From assembly GCF_022810305.1 (NCBI RefSeq), contig NZ_JALGQH010000010.1, positions 62,001 to 126,000 of the forward strand: a DNA stretch of 64,000 bases, read 5' to 3'. The position numbers were made by a program, and so were the translations under genes. Origin of the DNA: Rhodococcus sp. ARC_M6. Its GTDB lineage: Bacteria > Actinomycetota > Actinomycetes > Mycobacteriales > Mycobacteriaceae. Positions 52,509 to 62,083 of the stretch are shown one piece after another. Below the pieces are notes generated by a model, which saw only the letters and a program-made list of their open reading frames with translations, had not been told where the DNA came from and ran no database searches. How positions within the stretch are numbered: the first letter of the stretch is position 1; each line of letters begins with the position of its first letter.

Positions 52509-53621
52509 CTACTCGGTTCGATTGAACCGCGTCATGTCGAGTGGGGCTGTGTTTGCAGAGTTTCCGCCCGCCGACTTTGCTTGGTACATCAGATGATCCG
52601 CATGCACGATTGCGCGTGAGAAGGCGTTGTAGTCGAACTGTTCCAACTGCGGAATGAACGGCATTGTGGCGGCGCCGACGCTGACGGTCGCAAGGGGAGC
52701 GTCGGTGGGTTCGATGGCGGCGCGGGGGAGCGCCGCGATGCGTTTGCGCAATCCGTAGGGCGTTCCGATCATGACGATCGTGAATTCCTCTCCACCGGTG
52801 CGCGCGACGTAGCCGAAACCGTTGACGTGTTGTTGAAGCCGGTTGGCGGTTCTGATGATGACGGTGTCACCGACTTCGTGGCCGTAGGCGTCGTTGACGG
52901 CTTTGAATTTGTCGATGTCAACGACCGCGACAGCGATGTCGGCTCGGTTGGCGTGGGCGATCGACCAGACGCGTTCCGACATGTCCCACATTCCGCGACG
53001 GTTGAGGAGTCCGGTCAGTGCGTCGATTTTCGAGCCCGTCGCGCGGGCCAGGAGTTGGCGCCAGGCGAACTGAATGGTGGCTGGAATGAAGATGACGGCG
53101 CACAGTACGACGTCGGTGCGCGCGATGATGCCGGCAGTGGTCGACGTTCCGTCGGCTATGGCGAGGATCGCGAGGGAAATGATGAAGGTGCAGGAAAAGG
53201 CCAGGTGGAAGGCAAGCCATCGAAAGTTGAGAAAGTAGGTGAAGTAGGCGCCGGTGGCGACGAAGAGCGCGGTGGCGAAGAGTGCTGCATCGTGGTTGGT
53301 GAACGTGATGATGACGGACGCTGTCCCCAGATCCGCCCAGATTCCGAAGAGTTTGGTCGCTCGCGGTCCGCGAACCTTCCCCAGGAACCATGCAGCGGTG
53401 GGGAAGAGGTTGGCCGTCGCGAAGGCGATGAGCCAAGCACGAGCAAAGGGTCCGTCGGGGCCTTCGCCGCTGATCAGGAACAGATACGCGACGATGGAAA
53501 AGTTGAGCGAGCAGAACCCGATGGTGATGTTGACGAGTCTCAGCACCGATCCGGGACTGTTCTTCGTCCCCCACAGCATGGCCGAGGACGGCACCGGCCA
53601 GGTGTGTAGGAGTGAATCCAT
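52509..53621 (-). CDS. Membrane diguanylate cyclase (GGDEF)
   Basis: 370 residues. The N-terminal half has about six hydrophobic segments (a membrane sensor of unknown ligand). The GGDEF domain follows: IDALTGLLNRRGMWDM, VVDIDKFKAVNDAYGHEVGD and the active site ARTGGEEF, then VSVGAATMP and HADHLMYQAKSAGGN. It should make cyclic di-GMP. The inhibitory RxxD site normally five residues before GGEEF is absent, so product feedback is probably lost. No EAL domain. Confidence 0.92.
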   Translation of the reverse strand: MDSLLHTWPVPSSAMLWGTKNSPGSVLRLVNITIGFCSLNFSIVAYLFLISGEGPDGPFARAWLIAFATANLFPTAAWFLGKVRGPRATKLFGIWADLGTASVIITFTNHDAALFATALFVATGAYFTYFLNFRWLAFHLAFSCTFIISLAILAIADGTSTTAGIIARTDVVLCAVIFIPATIQFAWRQLLARATGSKIDALTGLLNRRGMWDMSERVWSIAHANRADIAVAVVDIDKFKAVNDAYGHEVGDTVIIRTANRLQQHVNGFGYVARTGGEEFTIVMIGTPYGLRKRIAALPRAAIEPTDAPLATVSVGAATMPFIPQLEQFDYNAFSRAIVHADHLMYQAKSAGGNSANTAPLDMTRFNRTE

Positions 53622-53799
53622 GGAGTTCCTTAGCGGTTCAAGGTAGCGATTCGACGCTGGGTAGCCGGTTGGTTAATCAACGGCAACCATATTGCGTAAT
53701 TGTCTGGCGTGGGTGTGGGTTTGTCGAGAGCGTGCAATTTTTATCGACAGATGTGACCGGCATTACAGCTGTCGTGCGGGTGTGCTCTAATCCACAATT

Positions 53800-53833
53800 T
53801 TGCAGTGCTCTGCAAAGTTGCAGATGTCTGCAA
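53800..53833. promoter_or_regulatory. Double palindromic operator upstream of the TetR gene
   Basis: Two 16-base palindromes in tandem: TTGCAGTGCTCTGCAA at 53800-53815 and TTGCAGATGTCTGCAA at 53818-53833, with identical TTGCAG/CTGCAA arms and two bases between them (centre-to-centre 18). They sit 19 bases before the GTG of the TetR gene, a classic site for two regulator dimers. Confidence 0.88.
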
Positions 53834-53852
53834 GTTCGGTAGCGTGGGCGGA

Positions 53853-54467
53853 GTGATATTCGAGCCAGGCCTTCGTGACCGCAAGAAGGCAGCAACCCGT
53901 TCCGCGCTCAGCGATGCCGCGGCGCGGCTTGCTCGGGCACTCGGAATCGAATGCGTCACTGCCGACGCGATCGCGTCCGAAGCGGGGGTGTCGACGAGGA
54001 CTTTCCACAACTACTTCTCCAGCAAGGAGGAGGCAGTACTCGCGCACTTCGAAGAATCTGTCCACGAGTGGCTTGAGATGCTCGCGGCGCGGCCGGCAGA
54101 CGAGCCGATTCTCGATTCGCTCGAGGCCTTGCTGATCGGGATCGTGAACGACCCCAGTAGGGCTCTCGAAGAGTCCGCCAAAGTGGGCGTCCTAATGGAT
54201 GGCAGTCCCGCGTTGTATCGCAAGGCCGCTGAAATGCACCAACGGATCGGCCGGGAAGTCGCCCAGGCATTGGCGGACCGCACCGGTACCGATGTCGACC
54301 GGGATCTCTATCCGACCCTCCTTCTCGCGGCGGTGGGCGGGGCATGTAAATCGGCGATCGACGTCTGGACCGGAGGGAAGTCGGAGGCTTCCGGCCCAGA
54401 GGAACTCGTTCGTGACGCCTTTCGTCAGATTCGGGCGGGGCTCCCGGCTCCGCCACCACGTTCCTGA
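53853..54467 (+). CDS. TetR-family transcriptional regulator
   Basis: 204 residues from GTG 53853. Helix-turn-helix: RKKAATRSALSDAAARLA then VTADAIASEAGVSTRTFHNYF and SSKEEAVLAHF. The C-terminal ligand domain is unlike any I can name. The upstream double palindrome predicts autoregulation. The MMPL transporter follows 66 bases later in the same direction and is the likely regulated partner, an arrangement common in mycolata for drug or lipid export. Confidence 0.92.
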   Translation: MIFEPGLRDRKKAATRSALSDAAARLARALGIECVTADAIASEAGVSTRTFHNYFSSKEEAVLAHFEESVHEWLEMLAARPADEPILDSLEALLIGIVNDPSRALEESAKVGVLMDGSPALYRKAAEMHQRIGREVAQALADRTGTDVDRDLYPTLLLAAVGGACKSAIDVWTGGKSEASGPEELVRDAFRQIRAGLPAPPPRS

Positions 54468-54533
54468 CGCGAATTTTCGGGTCACACATCACATCTGTCC
54501 ACGTACACGCACCGAAACAGCAAGGAGCCCGTC

Positions 54534-56882
54534 GTGGCCACCTATCTCTATCGGATCGGCAAGTTCGCCTATCGGCGAAAAGGTGCGGTCCTCAGCCTCT
54601 GGTTGATCATTCTTGTTCTCATGGGCGTCGGGGCGGCCACCCTGTCCGGTCCCACCAAGGACTCGTTCAACATTCCGGGTACTCCCGCGCAGCAAGCCCA
54701 GGACTTGATGGCGGAGCGTTTTCCCGATGCTGCCAATCCGATGGATTCGTTGACTGCGCGATATGTAGCCCAAGCCCCCGCAGGTACGACGCTGTCCGAT
54801 CCGGAAAACGTCAAGGCCATGGATGCCATGCTCGAGAAGGTCCGCGGCATCGACAAGGTTACGGACGCTGCCAAGGTCGATCCGGCAACAGCGTCGCCGC
54901 AGGAAGCAGCAGGCGCGTTGGTCAATCCGGTTGCCGCCAACGATTCAATGGTCGCGATGTTCAAGGAAAAGGCTGCGGCTACAGGTGCTTCCGAAGAACA
55001 GGCGCTTGCCGACGCCGCTGCATTGTCGCCGCTCAGCCAGGACGGCACGGTCGGATACATCGAAGTCCCGTTCGTCGGCACCATGACCGATGTGGACGAT
55101 GCGCTGACCGAGTCGATCAACGCCGCTGCCGACGCGGGACGCGCTGCTGGACTCAACGTCCAGATCAGTGGTTCGGCCGCGCAGGTAGCGGAAATGCCCG
55201 GTGGCCTCGCTGAGCTGATGGGTATCGCAGTTGCTGCGGTCGTTCTCGCCCTCACATTCGGTTCGCTTGTAGCAGCAGGTCTTCCGCTGATCACTGCCAT
55301 CATCGGCATCATGATCGGCAGCCTCGGCATCACCGTCGCTACGGGCTTCATGGATCTCGGTTCCATGACCCCGACGCTGGCGGTCATGATCGGACTGGCG
55401 GTGGCAATCGACTACTCGCTGTTCATCATGTCGCGGTTCAAACATGAACTCACGCTTACCGACGACCGTTCCGAGGCGGCCGGTCGCGCCGTGGGAACGG
55501 CCGGTTCCGCAGTCGTATTCGCCGGTCTGACAGTCATCATCGCGCTTGTCGCGCTGCGGGTTGTCGGTATCCCGTTCCTCTCGGATATGGGTGCGGCAGC
55601 AGCATTTACGGTACTGATCGCAGTTCTCATCGCCTTGACGTTGCTGCCCGCGATCCTGGGCATGTTCGGCAAGAAGGCTTTTGCGGGCAAGATTCCGTTC
55701 CTCGGAAACAAGGCTCAGGGCGCCGAAAGCTCGAACAAACCCAACTTTGCTCTTCGCTACATCAACGCCATCGTCCGTCGCCCACTGGTTCCGTTGATCG
55801 GCGGTGTCGTCCTGTTGGGTGCATTGGCTTTGCCTGCAACGGGATTGAATCTGGCACTGCCGTCCGAGGCGACCGGTGACCCGGCCACAAGTTCACGTCA
55901 GGCATACGACCTGATCAACGACGGCTTCGGCGACGGTCGGAACGGTCCGCTCCTCGCCGTCATCGATGCGAAGGACGCGAACATCCCAGCCGGACAGGCG
56001 TTCGAGAAGGTCATCACGACCATCTCGGGCCTGGACGACGTATCGAACGCACAGATCGTCAAGGTCAATCCGGCTGGCAACACTGCGCAGGCTCTCATCA
56101 CCCCGAAGAGTGGTCCAACCGATCCGGCGACGATGGATCTGGTGAGCAACATCCGCGGTGCTGAAGGGGCGCTGCATGATTCGATCGGCGTCAGCTACGG
56201 CATCACCGGCCAGACGGCTCTCGAAGGCGATATCTCGGAAACACTTCAGAGTGCACTGGTTCCGTACCTCGCGGTAGTCGTCGGGTTGGCATTCATCCTG
56301 TTGCTCTTGGTGTTCCGCTCGATCCTGGTGCCCTTGACCGCAACCCTGGGCTTCCTGCTCAGTGTGCTGGCGACATTCGGGGCCACCGTCGGAATCTTCC
56401 AGCACGGCTGGTTCGGCATCGTTGCGAACCCACAACCGCTTGTGAGTTTCATGCCGATCTTCCTGATCGGTGTGGTGTTCGGGCTCGCGATGGACTACCA
56501 GGTGTTCCTCGTGACGCGAATGCGTGAGGAGTACGTCCATGGAGCCACCGCCAAGCAGGCTGTGACCGTCGGCTTCAACCACGGTGCCCGAGTCGTCAGT
56601 GCTGCCGCGGTCATCATGATGTCCGTGTTCGGTGCCTTCATGGCTGAGCCGAACTCGTTCATCAAGTCGATCGGGTTCGCGCTCGCGGCGGCAGTCTTCT
56701 TCGACGCTTTCATCGTGCGCATGGTGATCATCCCGTCCGTCATGGCGCTCCTCGGTGACAAGGCGTGGTGGCTGCCGAAGTGGCTCGACAAGATTCTGCC
56801 GAACATCGACATCGAGGGCGAGAAGCTCAACCAAGCCCTCCGCGAAGAGAAGGAAGCGGAACTAGCCGCAACATCTGCCTAA
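54534..56882 (+). CDS. MMPL-family (RND-like) transporter
   Basis: 782 residues from GTG 54534, preceded by AAGGAG. Two repeats of one helix, a large extracytoplasmic domain and five helices. MMPL hallmarks: SLGITVATGFMDLGSMTPTL, IDYSLFIMSRFKHEL in the first half and MDYQVFLVTRMREEYVHG in the second, each carrying the Asp-Tyr proton-relay pair. Such proteins export lipids, siderophores or drugs using the proton gradient. Operon-like with the TetR gene upstream; closed by a strong terminator. Confidence 0.93.
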   Translation: MATYLYRIGKFAYRRKGAVLSLWLIILVLMGVGAATLSGPTKDSFNIPGTPAQQAQDLMAERFPDAANPMDSLTARYVAQAPAGTTLSDPENVKAMDAMLEKVRGIDKVTDAAKVDPATASPQEAAGALVNPVAANDSMVAMFKEKAAATGASEEQALADAAALSPLSQDGTVGYIEVPFVGTMTDVDDALTESINAAADAGRAAGLNVQISGSAAQVAEMPGGLAELMGIAVAAVVLALTFGSLVAAGLPLITAIIGIMIGSLGITVATGFMDLGSMTPTLAVMIGLAVAIDYSLFIMSRFKHELTLTDDRSEAAGRAVGTAGSAVVFAGLTVIIALVALRVVGIPFLSDMGAAAAFTVLIAVLIALTLLPAILGMFGKKAFAGKIPFLGNKAQGAESSNKPNFALRYINAIVRRPLVPLIGGVVLLGALALPATGLNLALPSEATGDPATSSRQAYDLINDGFGDGRNGPLLAVIDAKDANIPAGQAFEKVITTISGLDDVSNAQIVKVNPAGNTAQALITPKSGPTDPATMDLVSNIRGAEGALHDSIGVSYGITGQTALEGDISETLQSALVPYLAVVVGLAFILLLLVFRSILVPLTATLGFLLSVLATFGATVGIFQHGWFGIVANPQPLVSFMPIFLIGVVFGLAMDYQVFLVTRMREEYVHGATAKQAVTVGFNHGARVVSAAAVIMMSVFGAFMAEPNSFIKSIGFALAAAVFFDAFIVRMVIIPSVMALLGDKAWWLPKWLDKILPNIDIEGEKLNQALREEKEAELAATSA

Positions 56883-56883
56883 C

Positions 56884-56936
56884 TGCTGTGCGCCTTTATT
56901 AACCTCCGGGGGTTAATAAAGGCGCACAGCACTTTT
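56884..56936 (+). terminator. Strong intrinsic terminator after the MMPL gene
   Basis: A perfect 21-base stem (56884-56904 with 56911-56931; arms contain TTTATTAACC / GGTTAATAAA), loop TCCGGG and a CTTTTT tail. It should work in either direction. Confidence 0.93.
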
Positions 56937-56995
56937 TCTGCTGAGTCGAATATTCGGGGGCAGTTGTCGGTGACGCTTGGTAACCTTCGCTCACT

Positions 56996-58729
56996 ATGCT
57001 GATCAGGCTGCTGCGCACTTACCTCGAGCCGTACCGCGGCGAACTCACGGGCGTTGTTGTCCTGCAGTTCATTGCGACTATGGCCGCCCTTTACCTTCCC
57101 AGTCTCAACGCCGACATCATCGACAACGGCGTGACCAAGGGAGACACCGGCTACATCCTGTCCACGGGCGGGATAATGCTCATGGTCACTCTGACGCAAA
57201 TCCTGTGCTCGGTGGGGGCGGTGTTCTTCGGAGCCCGCGTCGCCATGGGTATCGGGCGTGACCTGCGAGCCTCGGTGCTCCATCAAGTCGGAACATTCTC
57301 GGCCCGCGAAGTCGGATATTTCGGTGCACCGTCACTGATCACACGCAATACCAATGACGTCCAGCAGGTTCAGATGATGGTCGTGATGAGTTGCACCATC
57401 CTCGTCATGGCTCCGATCATGTGTATCGGCGGCATCATCATGGCGGTGCGTCAGGACGTAAACCTGTCGTGGATTCTCGGCGTAAGCGTCCCGCTGCTCG
57501 TGATTGCGATGAGCTTGATCATCGCCCGCATGGTCCCAGGTTTTCGTCTCATGCAGGGGCGTCTCGACTCCGTCAACCGTGTTCTCCGTGAACAGATCAC
57601 CGGCATTCGCGTAGTTCGAGCGTTTGTTCGCGAACCTTCCGAGGTCAAGCGCTTCGGTCAGGCCAACGACGAACTCACCGAGACGGCTCTCGGAGTCGGC
57701 AAGCTGATGGCGCTCATGTTCCCGTTGGTGATGCTGATCAGCAACGTCACCAGCGTGGCCGTGATCTGGTTCGGTGGGCATCAGATCGACAGCGGATCCA
57801 TGGAGATCGGCTCACTCACCGCGATGCTCAGCTACATCATGCAGATCCTGATGGCTGTCATGATGGCCACGTTCATGGCCGTCATGTTGCCGCGCGCGTC
57901 GGTGTGTGCCGAACGTATTTCCGAGGTCCTCGACACCGACTCCTCAGTCATTCCGCCCAAGAATCCGATCCACGAACTTCGCACCCCCGGTGTCGTGGAA
58001 CTTCGGGGAGCTCAGTTCCAGTTCCCTGGTGCCGAGGAACCGGTGCTGCGCGACATCACCTTCCGAGCCGAACCCGGCAAGACCACCGCAATTATCGGTG
58101 GTACCGGATCGGGAAAGACGACACTGCTCAATCTGATTCCGCGCCTCATCGATTCCACATCCGGATCGGTATCCGTCGGTGGCGTCGACGTCCGCGAGAT
58201 CGATACGGAACTGCTGTGTTCGGTCATCGGGCTGGTCCCGCAGAAGCCGTACCTGTTCTCCGGCACCATCGCATCCAACCTTCGCTACGGAAATCCTGAC
58301 GCCACCGACGCGTGGTTGTGGGAATGCCTCGAGATTGCGCAAGCCGCAGATTTTGTCCGGGACATGCCCGAAGGTTTGGACACCCCGGTCGCCCAGGGCG
58401 GTACGACGGTTTCCGGTGGTCAGCGTCAGCGACTCGCGATTGCCCGAGCCTTGGTGCGTAAGCCGCAGATTTACCTGTTCGACGATTCCTTCTCCGCCCT
58501 CGACCTCACCACGGACGCTCGCCTACGTGCAGCGCTGCGGCCGGTCACCCAGGACGCGTGCATCATCGTTGTTGCGCAGCGTATTTCCACCATCGTCGAA
58601 GCCGATCAGATCATCGTGCTCGACGACGGTGCCATCGTCGGCGTCGGCACACACGAAGAACTGCAAGTCACTTGTCCCACCTACGGCGAAATTGTCGCCT
58701 CTCAGCTAGCCGTACAGGACGCATCATGA
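56996..58729 (+). CDS. ABC exporter subunit, first half of a heterodimer
   Basis: 577 residues: six-helix membrane domain (about 1-310), then ATPase. Walker A GGTGSGKTTLLNL and signature TVSGGQRQRLAIARAL are canonical, but Walker B ends LFDDSFSALD, with Asp where the catalytic Glu belongs. This is the usual degenerate half of heterodimeric exporters such as TmrAB. Its stop overlaps the partner's ATG by four bases. Probable drug or lipid exporter; from sequence the substrate cannot be told. Confidence 0.92.
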   Translation: MLIRLLRTYLEPYRGELTGVVVLQFIATMAALYLPSLNADIIDNGVTKGDTGYILSTGGIMLMVTLTQILCSVGAVFFGARVAMGIGRDLRASVLHQVGTFSAREVGYFGAPSLITRNTNDVQQVQMMVVMSCTILVMAPIMCIGGIIMAVRQDVNLSWILGVSVPLLVIAMSLIIARMVPGFRLMQGRLDSVNRVLREQITGIRVVRAFVREPSEVKRFGQANDELTETALGVGKLMALMFPLVMLISNVTSVAVIWFGGHQIDSGSMEIGSLTAMLSYIMQILMAVMMATFMAVMLPRASVCAERISEVLDTDSSVIPPKNPIHELRTPGVVELRGAQFQFPGAEEPVLRDITFRAEPGKTTAIIGGTGSGKTTLLNLIPRLIDSTSGSVSVGGVDVREIDTELLCSVIGLVPQKPYLFSGTIASNLRYGNPDATDAWLWECLEIAQAADFVRDMPEGLDTPVAQGGTTVSGGQRQRLAIARALVRKPQIYLFDDSFSALDLTTDARLRAALRPVTQDACIIVVAQRISTIVEADQIIVLDDGAIVGVGTHEELQVTCPTYGEIVASQLAVQDAS

Positions 58730-60657
58730 GCAATCGACCGAGTTCTTCGCCCCCGATCGGGCCGCCCGGTGGTGGCGATCCCACCAAGAAGGCCATGAAC
58801 TTTGTGCCTTCGCTCAAGCGCCTACTTGCGCGGCTCAGTCCCGACAAGCCGATTGTCATCTTGATCTTCGCTTTGGTAGCGGTCAGCGTAGTGCTGACAT
58901 CGATCGCTCCGAAGATCCTGGGCAACGCCACCAACCTCATTTTCGACGGCATTATCGGTAAGACGCTGCCTTCCGGAATCACCAAGGAGCAAGCCGTCGC
59001 CGGTTTGCGCGCCGATGGCCAAGGCCAATTCGCAGACATGGTCTCAGGTATGAACGTCGTGCCCGGAACCGGAATCGATTTCGACGAAGTCGGCCGAGTG
59101 CTGATGATCGTGTTGCTGCTGTTTGTCGCTGCGGCACTGTTCAGTTGGTTGCAGTCGTACCTGCTCAACATCGTGGTTCAGCGCACCGTTCGACGGTTAC
59201 GTGAGGATGTCGAGCAGAAGATCCATCGTCTTCCGTTGCGGTACTTCGATACTCATGCGCGTGGTGATGTTCTCTCGCGCGTCACCAATGACATCGACAA
59301 CGTCGCACAGAGCATGCAGCAGACACTGAGCCAGCTGGTGATGTCGGTGATGACGGTGATCGGCATTCTTGTCATGATGGTGTTCATTTCCCCGATCCTG
59401 GCCTTGATCGCAATCGCGACCGTTCCCTTGTCGATCATCGTGACGGCAGTGATCGCGAAGCGTTCGCAGAAACATTTCGTGGCGCAGTGGAAGAGCACCG
59501 GCGGCATCAACGCACAGGTCGAAGAAGCTTTCAGTGGCCATGAGCTGGTCAAGGTGTTCGGCCGTCAGAACGAGGTCGAGGAGCGCTTCCGTAAGCAGAA
59601 CGAAGATCTTTACCAGTCGAGTTTCAAGGCGCAGTTCATTTCCGGTCTGGTCATGCCGGCCGTCATGTTCCTCGGCAACCTCAATTACGTTGCCATCGCT
59701 GTTGTCGGCGGTATGCGTGTTGCTTCGGGAACCATGACGCTCGGTGACGTGCAGGCTTTCATCCAGTACTCGCGCCAGTTCACGCAGCCTCTGACGCAGA
59801 TCGCTTCGATGACGAACCTGCTCCAGTCCGGTGTTGCGTCAGCCGAGCGGGTGTTTGCTCTTCTCGATCAGGAAGAGCAGTCCACCGACCCCGCGGATGC
59901 TCAGTCACCCGCAACGTCCACCGGCCGTGTGGCTTTCGAGAACGTCACGTTCAGCTACAAGCCCGAACAGCCTCTTATCGAGGACCTGTCGTTGGTCGCC
60001 GAGCCCGGCCAGATGGTTGCCATCGTCGGCCCCACCGGAGCCGGCAAGACCACGCTCGTCAATCTGATTCTTCGGTTCTACGAACTCAATTCGGGTCGAA
60101 TCACTCTCGACGGTATCGACATCTCGAAGATGACCCGCGACGATCTGCGTTCGCGGATCGGCATGGTTCTTCAGGATGCCTGGTTGTTCGGCGGCACCAT
60201 CCGCGAGAACATCGCGTACGGCAAACCGGATGCCACCGAAGAGGAAATTCAGCGCGCCGCGCAGATGAGTTACGTCGACAAGTTCGTGCATTCCCTGCCC
60301 GAGGGATACGACACCGTCATCGACGAAGAAGGCAACAACATCAGTGCGGGTGAGAAGCAGCTCATCACCATCGCGCGTGCGTTCATCGCGCAGCCATCCA
60401 TACTGATCCTCGACGAGGCCACCAGTTCCGTGGACACCCGTACCGAACTCCTAGTGCAGAGTGCTACTGCCGTCCTGCGCAGTGATCGCACCAGTTTTGT
60501 TATTGCGCACCGCCTTTCGACAATTCGTGATGCAAACCTGATTGTCGTGATGGAGGACGGTCGGATCGTGGAGCAAGGCAGCCACGACGCATTGCTTGCT
60601 TCACGGGGTGCGTACTTCCGCTTGTACAACAGTCAGTTCGTGGGGGCAGAAATCTAG
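58726..60657 (+). CDS. ABC exporter subunit, second half of a heterodimer
   Basis: 643 residues from ATG 58726 with a Pro-rich cytoplasmic N-terminus, six membrane helices and an ATPase domain. Walker A GPTGAGKTTLVNL and Walker B ILILDEATSSVD (catalytic Glu present), but the signature reads ISAGEKQLITIARAF instead of LSGGQ. Paired with the upstream subunit this gives one consensus and one degenerate ATP site. The first two membrane helices are separated by a long extracytoplasmic loop of about 60 residues. Confidence 0.92.
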   Translation: MSNRPSSSPPIGPPGGGDPTKKAMNFVPSLKRLLARLSPDKPIVILIFALVAVSVVLTSIAPKILGNATNLIFDGIIGKTLPSGITKEQAVAGLRADGQGQFADMVSGMNVVPGTGIDFDEVGRVLMIVLLLFVAAALFSWLQSYLLNIVVQRTVRRLREDVEQKIHRLPLRYFDTHARGDVLSRVTNDIDNVAQSMQQTLSQLVMSVMTVIGILVMMVFISPILALIAIATVPLSIIVTAVIAKRSQKHFVAQWKSTGGINAQVEEAFSGHELVKVFGRQNEVEERFRKQNEDLYQSSFKAQFISGLVMPAVMFLGNLNYVAIAVVGGMRVASGTMTLGDVQAFIQYSRQFTQPLTQIASMTNLLQSGVASAERVFALLDQEEQSTDPADAQSPATSTGRVAFENVTFSYKPEQPLIEDLSLVAEPGQMVAIVGPTGAGKTTLVNLILRFYELNSGRITLDGIDISKMTRDDLRSRIGMVLQDAWLFGGTIRENIAYGKPDATEEEIQRAAQMSYVDKFVHSLPEGYDTVIDEEGNNISAGEKQLITIARAFIAQPSILILDEATSSVDTRTELLVQSATAVLRSDRTSFVIAHRLSTIRDANLIVVMEDGRIVEQGSHDALLASRGAYFRLYNSQFVGAEI

Positions 60658-60677
60658 TCTCGGACTTCTCGACCAAG

Positions 60678-60720
60678 AACGGCACCGACACTCGGTTCGA
60701 TCCGAGGGTCGGTGCCGTTT
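60678..60720. terminator. Terminator between the ABC operon and the convergent GT gene
   Basis: AACGGCACCGAC pairs with GTCGGTGCCGTT, with a second CTCGG/CCGAG stem inside and a TTCGAT loop; T-rich on both sides. Likely bidirectional. Confidence 0.88.
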
Positions 60721-60721
60721 G

Positions 60722-61852
60722 TCAAGATTTGCGAGATCGTCTGCGTAGTTTGCGACTTCGGGTTCCGGCACGCATCTCTTCGCAGAGTTGTTCGTACCCC
60801 TTGGTCACCTCGTCCCACCGGTAGGTGGCGGCCGCGTGTGCCTGCGCCCGGACGCCGCGTTCCGCTGAGACGATGGGATTCGACTCGGTTTCTTCGAGTG
60901 CTGCGGCGAGTTGTGTCAGTCCGCTGAAGAAGATTCCGTTGTCTCCCAGCACTTCACGATTGAAGTTCACATCCCAGGCGATGATATTGGCAGCTGCTCC
61001 CATTGCGCGAAGTAGCGACGGGTTGGTGCCGCCAACCGTATGCCCATGGAGGTAGCTCGCTGCTCCTGCATACAGGGTGTCGAGGAGGTCTTGATCCCAG
61101 ACGCCGCCAAGCCTGCGGATGCGTGGATCCGAATCGGCGAGTTCGTGGATGCGTTTTTCGTGGTCACTTTCGTAGGGCACGGAGCCGACGATGATCAGGG
61201 GTAGTTGCGCGTCGCTCTCCAGGTAGCCCTCGATGATCTTGTCGACCTGGTTTTCGGGTTCGAACCGAGCGACGATCAGGTGATAACCATGCTCGGTCAG
61301 ATCGAGTTCTGCCAGACGGCTCAGATCAGTGGTGTCGCGGATGGGCGCACCGTACGGCAAGAACATGCTCTCGGTGTCGTAGCGCTGGCGGTAGTAGTCT
61401 GCGATACCTTCGGCATCGGAAATCAATTCGTCTGCAAGCCAGACGGATACACGTTCATTCGCCAGATAGTATCGGCGTCCGACCGGCCCCCATTTTCCTC
61501 GTTTCCACTCGAGTCCGTCGACGTGGACGGCGACCGGAATGCGCGCTGCGCGGATCACCGGCAGGAGCGGTGCGTTTGCAGCATTGAAGACGATGGCGGC
61601 ATCGCAGCGGCGTCGGAGAAGGTGTCCGACCGATAGTGCGGTGTGGCTCAACGTCTCCAGGATGGGGTGCTTCAAAGCGGGTAGCGGCACTCGCTCCATG
61701 CCGAGGTAGGTCGGCGACCGGTCTTTGCCGCGGCAGTACACCACCACTTCGTGTCCGCCATCGACGAGGCGAGAGCCGATTTCTTCCACTGCTGTTTCGA
61801 ATCCGCCGTAGCGTGCCGGCACTCCGCGTGTCCCGATCATTGCGATTCGCAT
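60722..61852 (-). CDS. GT4 glycosyltransferase with DUF1972 N-terminal domain
   Basis: 376 residues. The N-terminus MRIAMIGTRGVPARYGGFET is the DUF1972 hallmark (rhamnosyltransferase-like), followed by the GT-B C-terminal half with LIVARFEPENQVDKIIEGY and HTVGGTNPSLLRAMG, the donor phosphate loop and acidic/Gly-rich site. The extreme C-terminus is Arg/Lys-rich. It belongs to a leftward surface-glycan cluster with the two genes to its right, though a 231-base AT-richer gap separates it from them and may hold its own promoter. Confidence 0.9.
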   Translation of the reverse strand: MRIAMIGTRGVPARYGGFETAVEEIGSRLVDGGHEVVVYCRGKDRSPTYLGMERVPLPALKHPILETLSHTALSVGHLLRRRCDAAIVFNAANAPLLPVIRAARIPVAVHVDGLEWKRGKWGPVGRRYYLANERVSVWLADELISDAEGIADYYRQRYDTESMFLPYGAPIRDTTDLSRLAELDLTEHGYHLIVARFEPENQVDKIIEGYLESDAQLPLIIVGSVPYESDHEKRIHELADSDPRIRRLGGVWDQDLLDTLYAGAASYLHGHTVGGTNPSLLRAMGAAANIIAWDVNFNREVLGDNGIFFSGLTQLAAALEETESNPIVSAERGVRAQAHAAATYRWDEVTKGYEQLCEEMRAGTRSRKLRRRSRKS

Positions 61853-62083
61853 CGGCGGACCTCCCTGTTGTTCGTTTCTGATTGCTGGTGTGGTGTCCGA
61901 GCACGGGCGCCGTCGCCGTGTTGGGTCTACCGTCCGAGGTCTTCAGATTCGGTAAAGATTACCAAAAAATTGCTGATACCCCAAGCTGTAGAAACTATCC
62001 AGCAAATTGTTTGATGCAGTGTAACGCCATGAGGCGCGCCACGATGCCAATATAGCAAACATATGGCAAACTAGGTCGAGCTT

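Noticed and set aside
55893..56834. 313-residue minus-strand frame opposite the MMPL gene
   Set aside because: Antisense shadow; His/Glu-rich with no fold.
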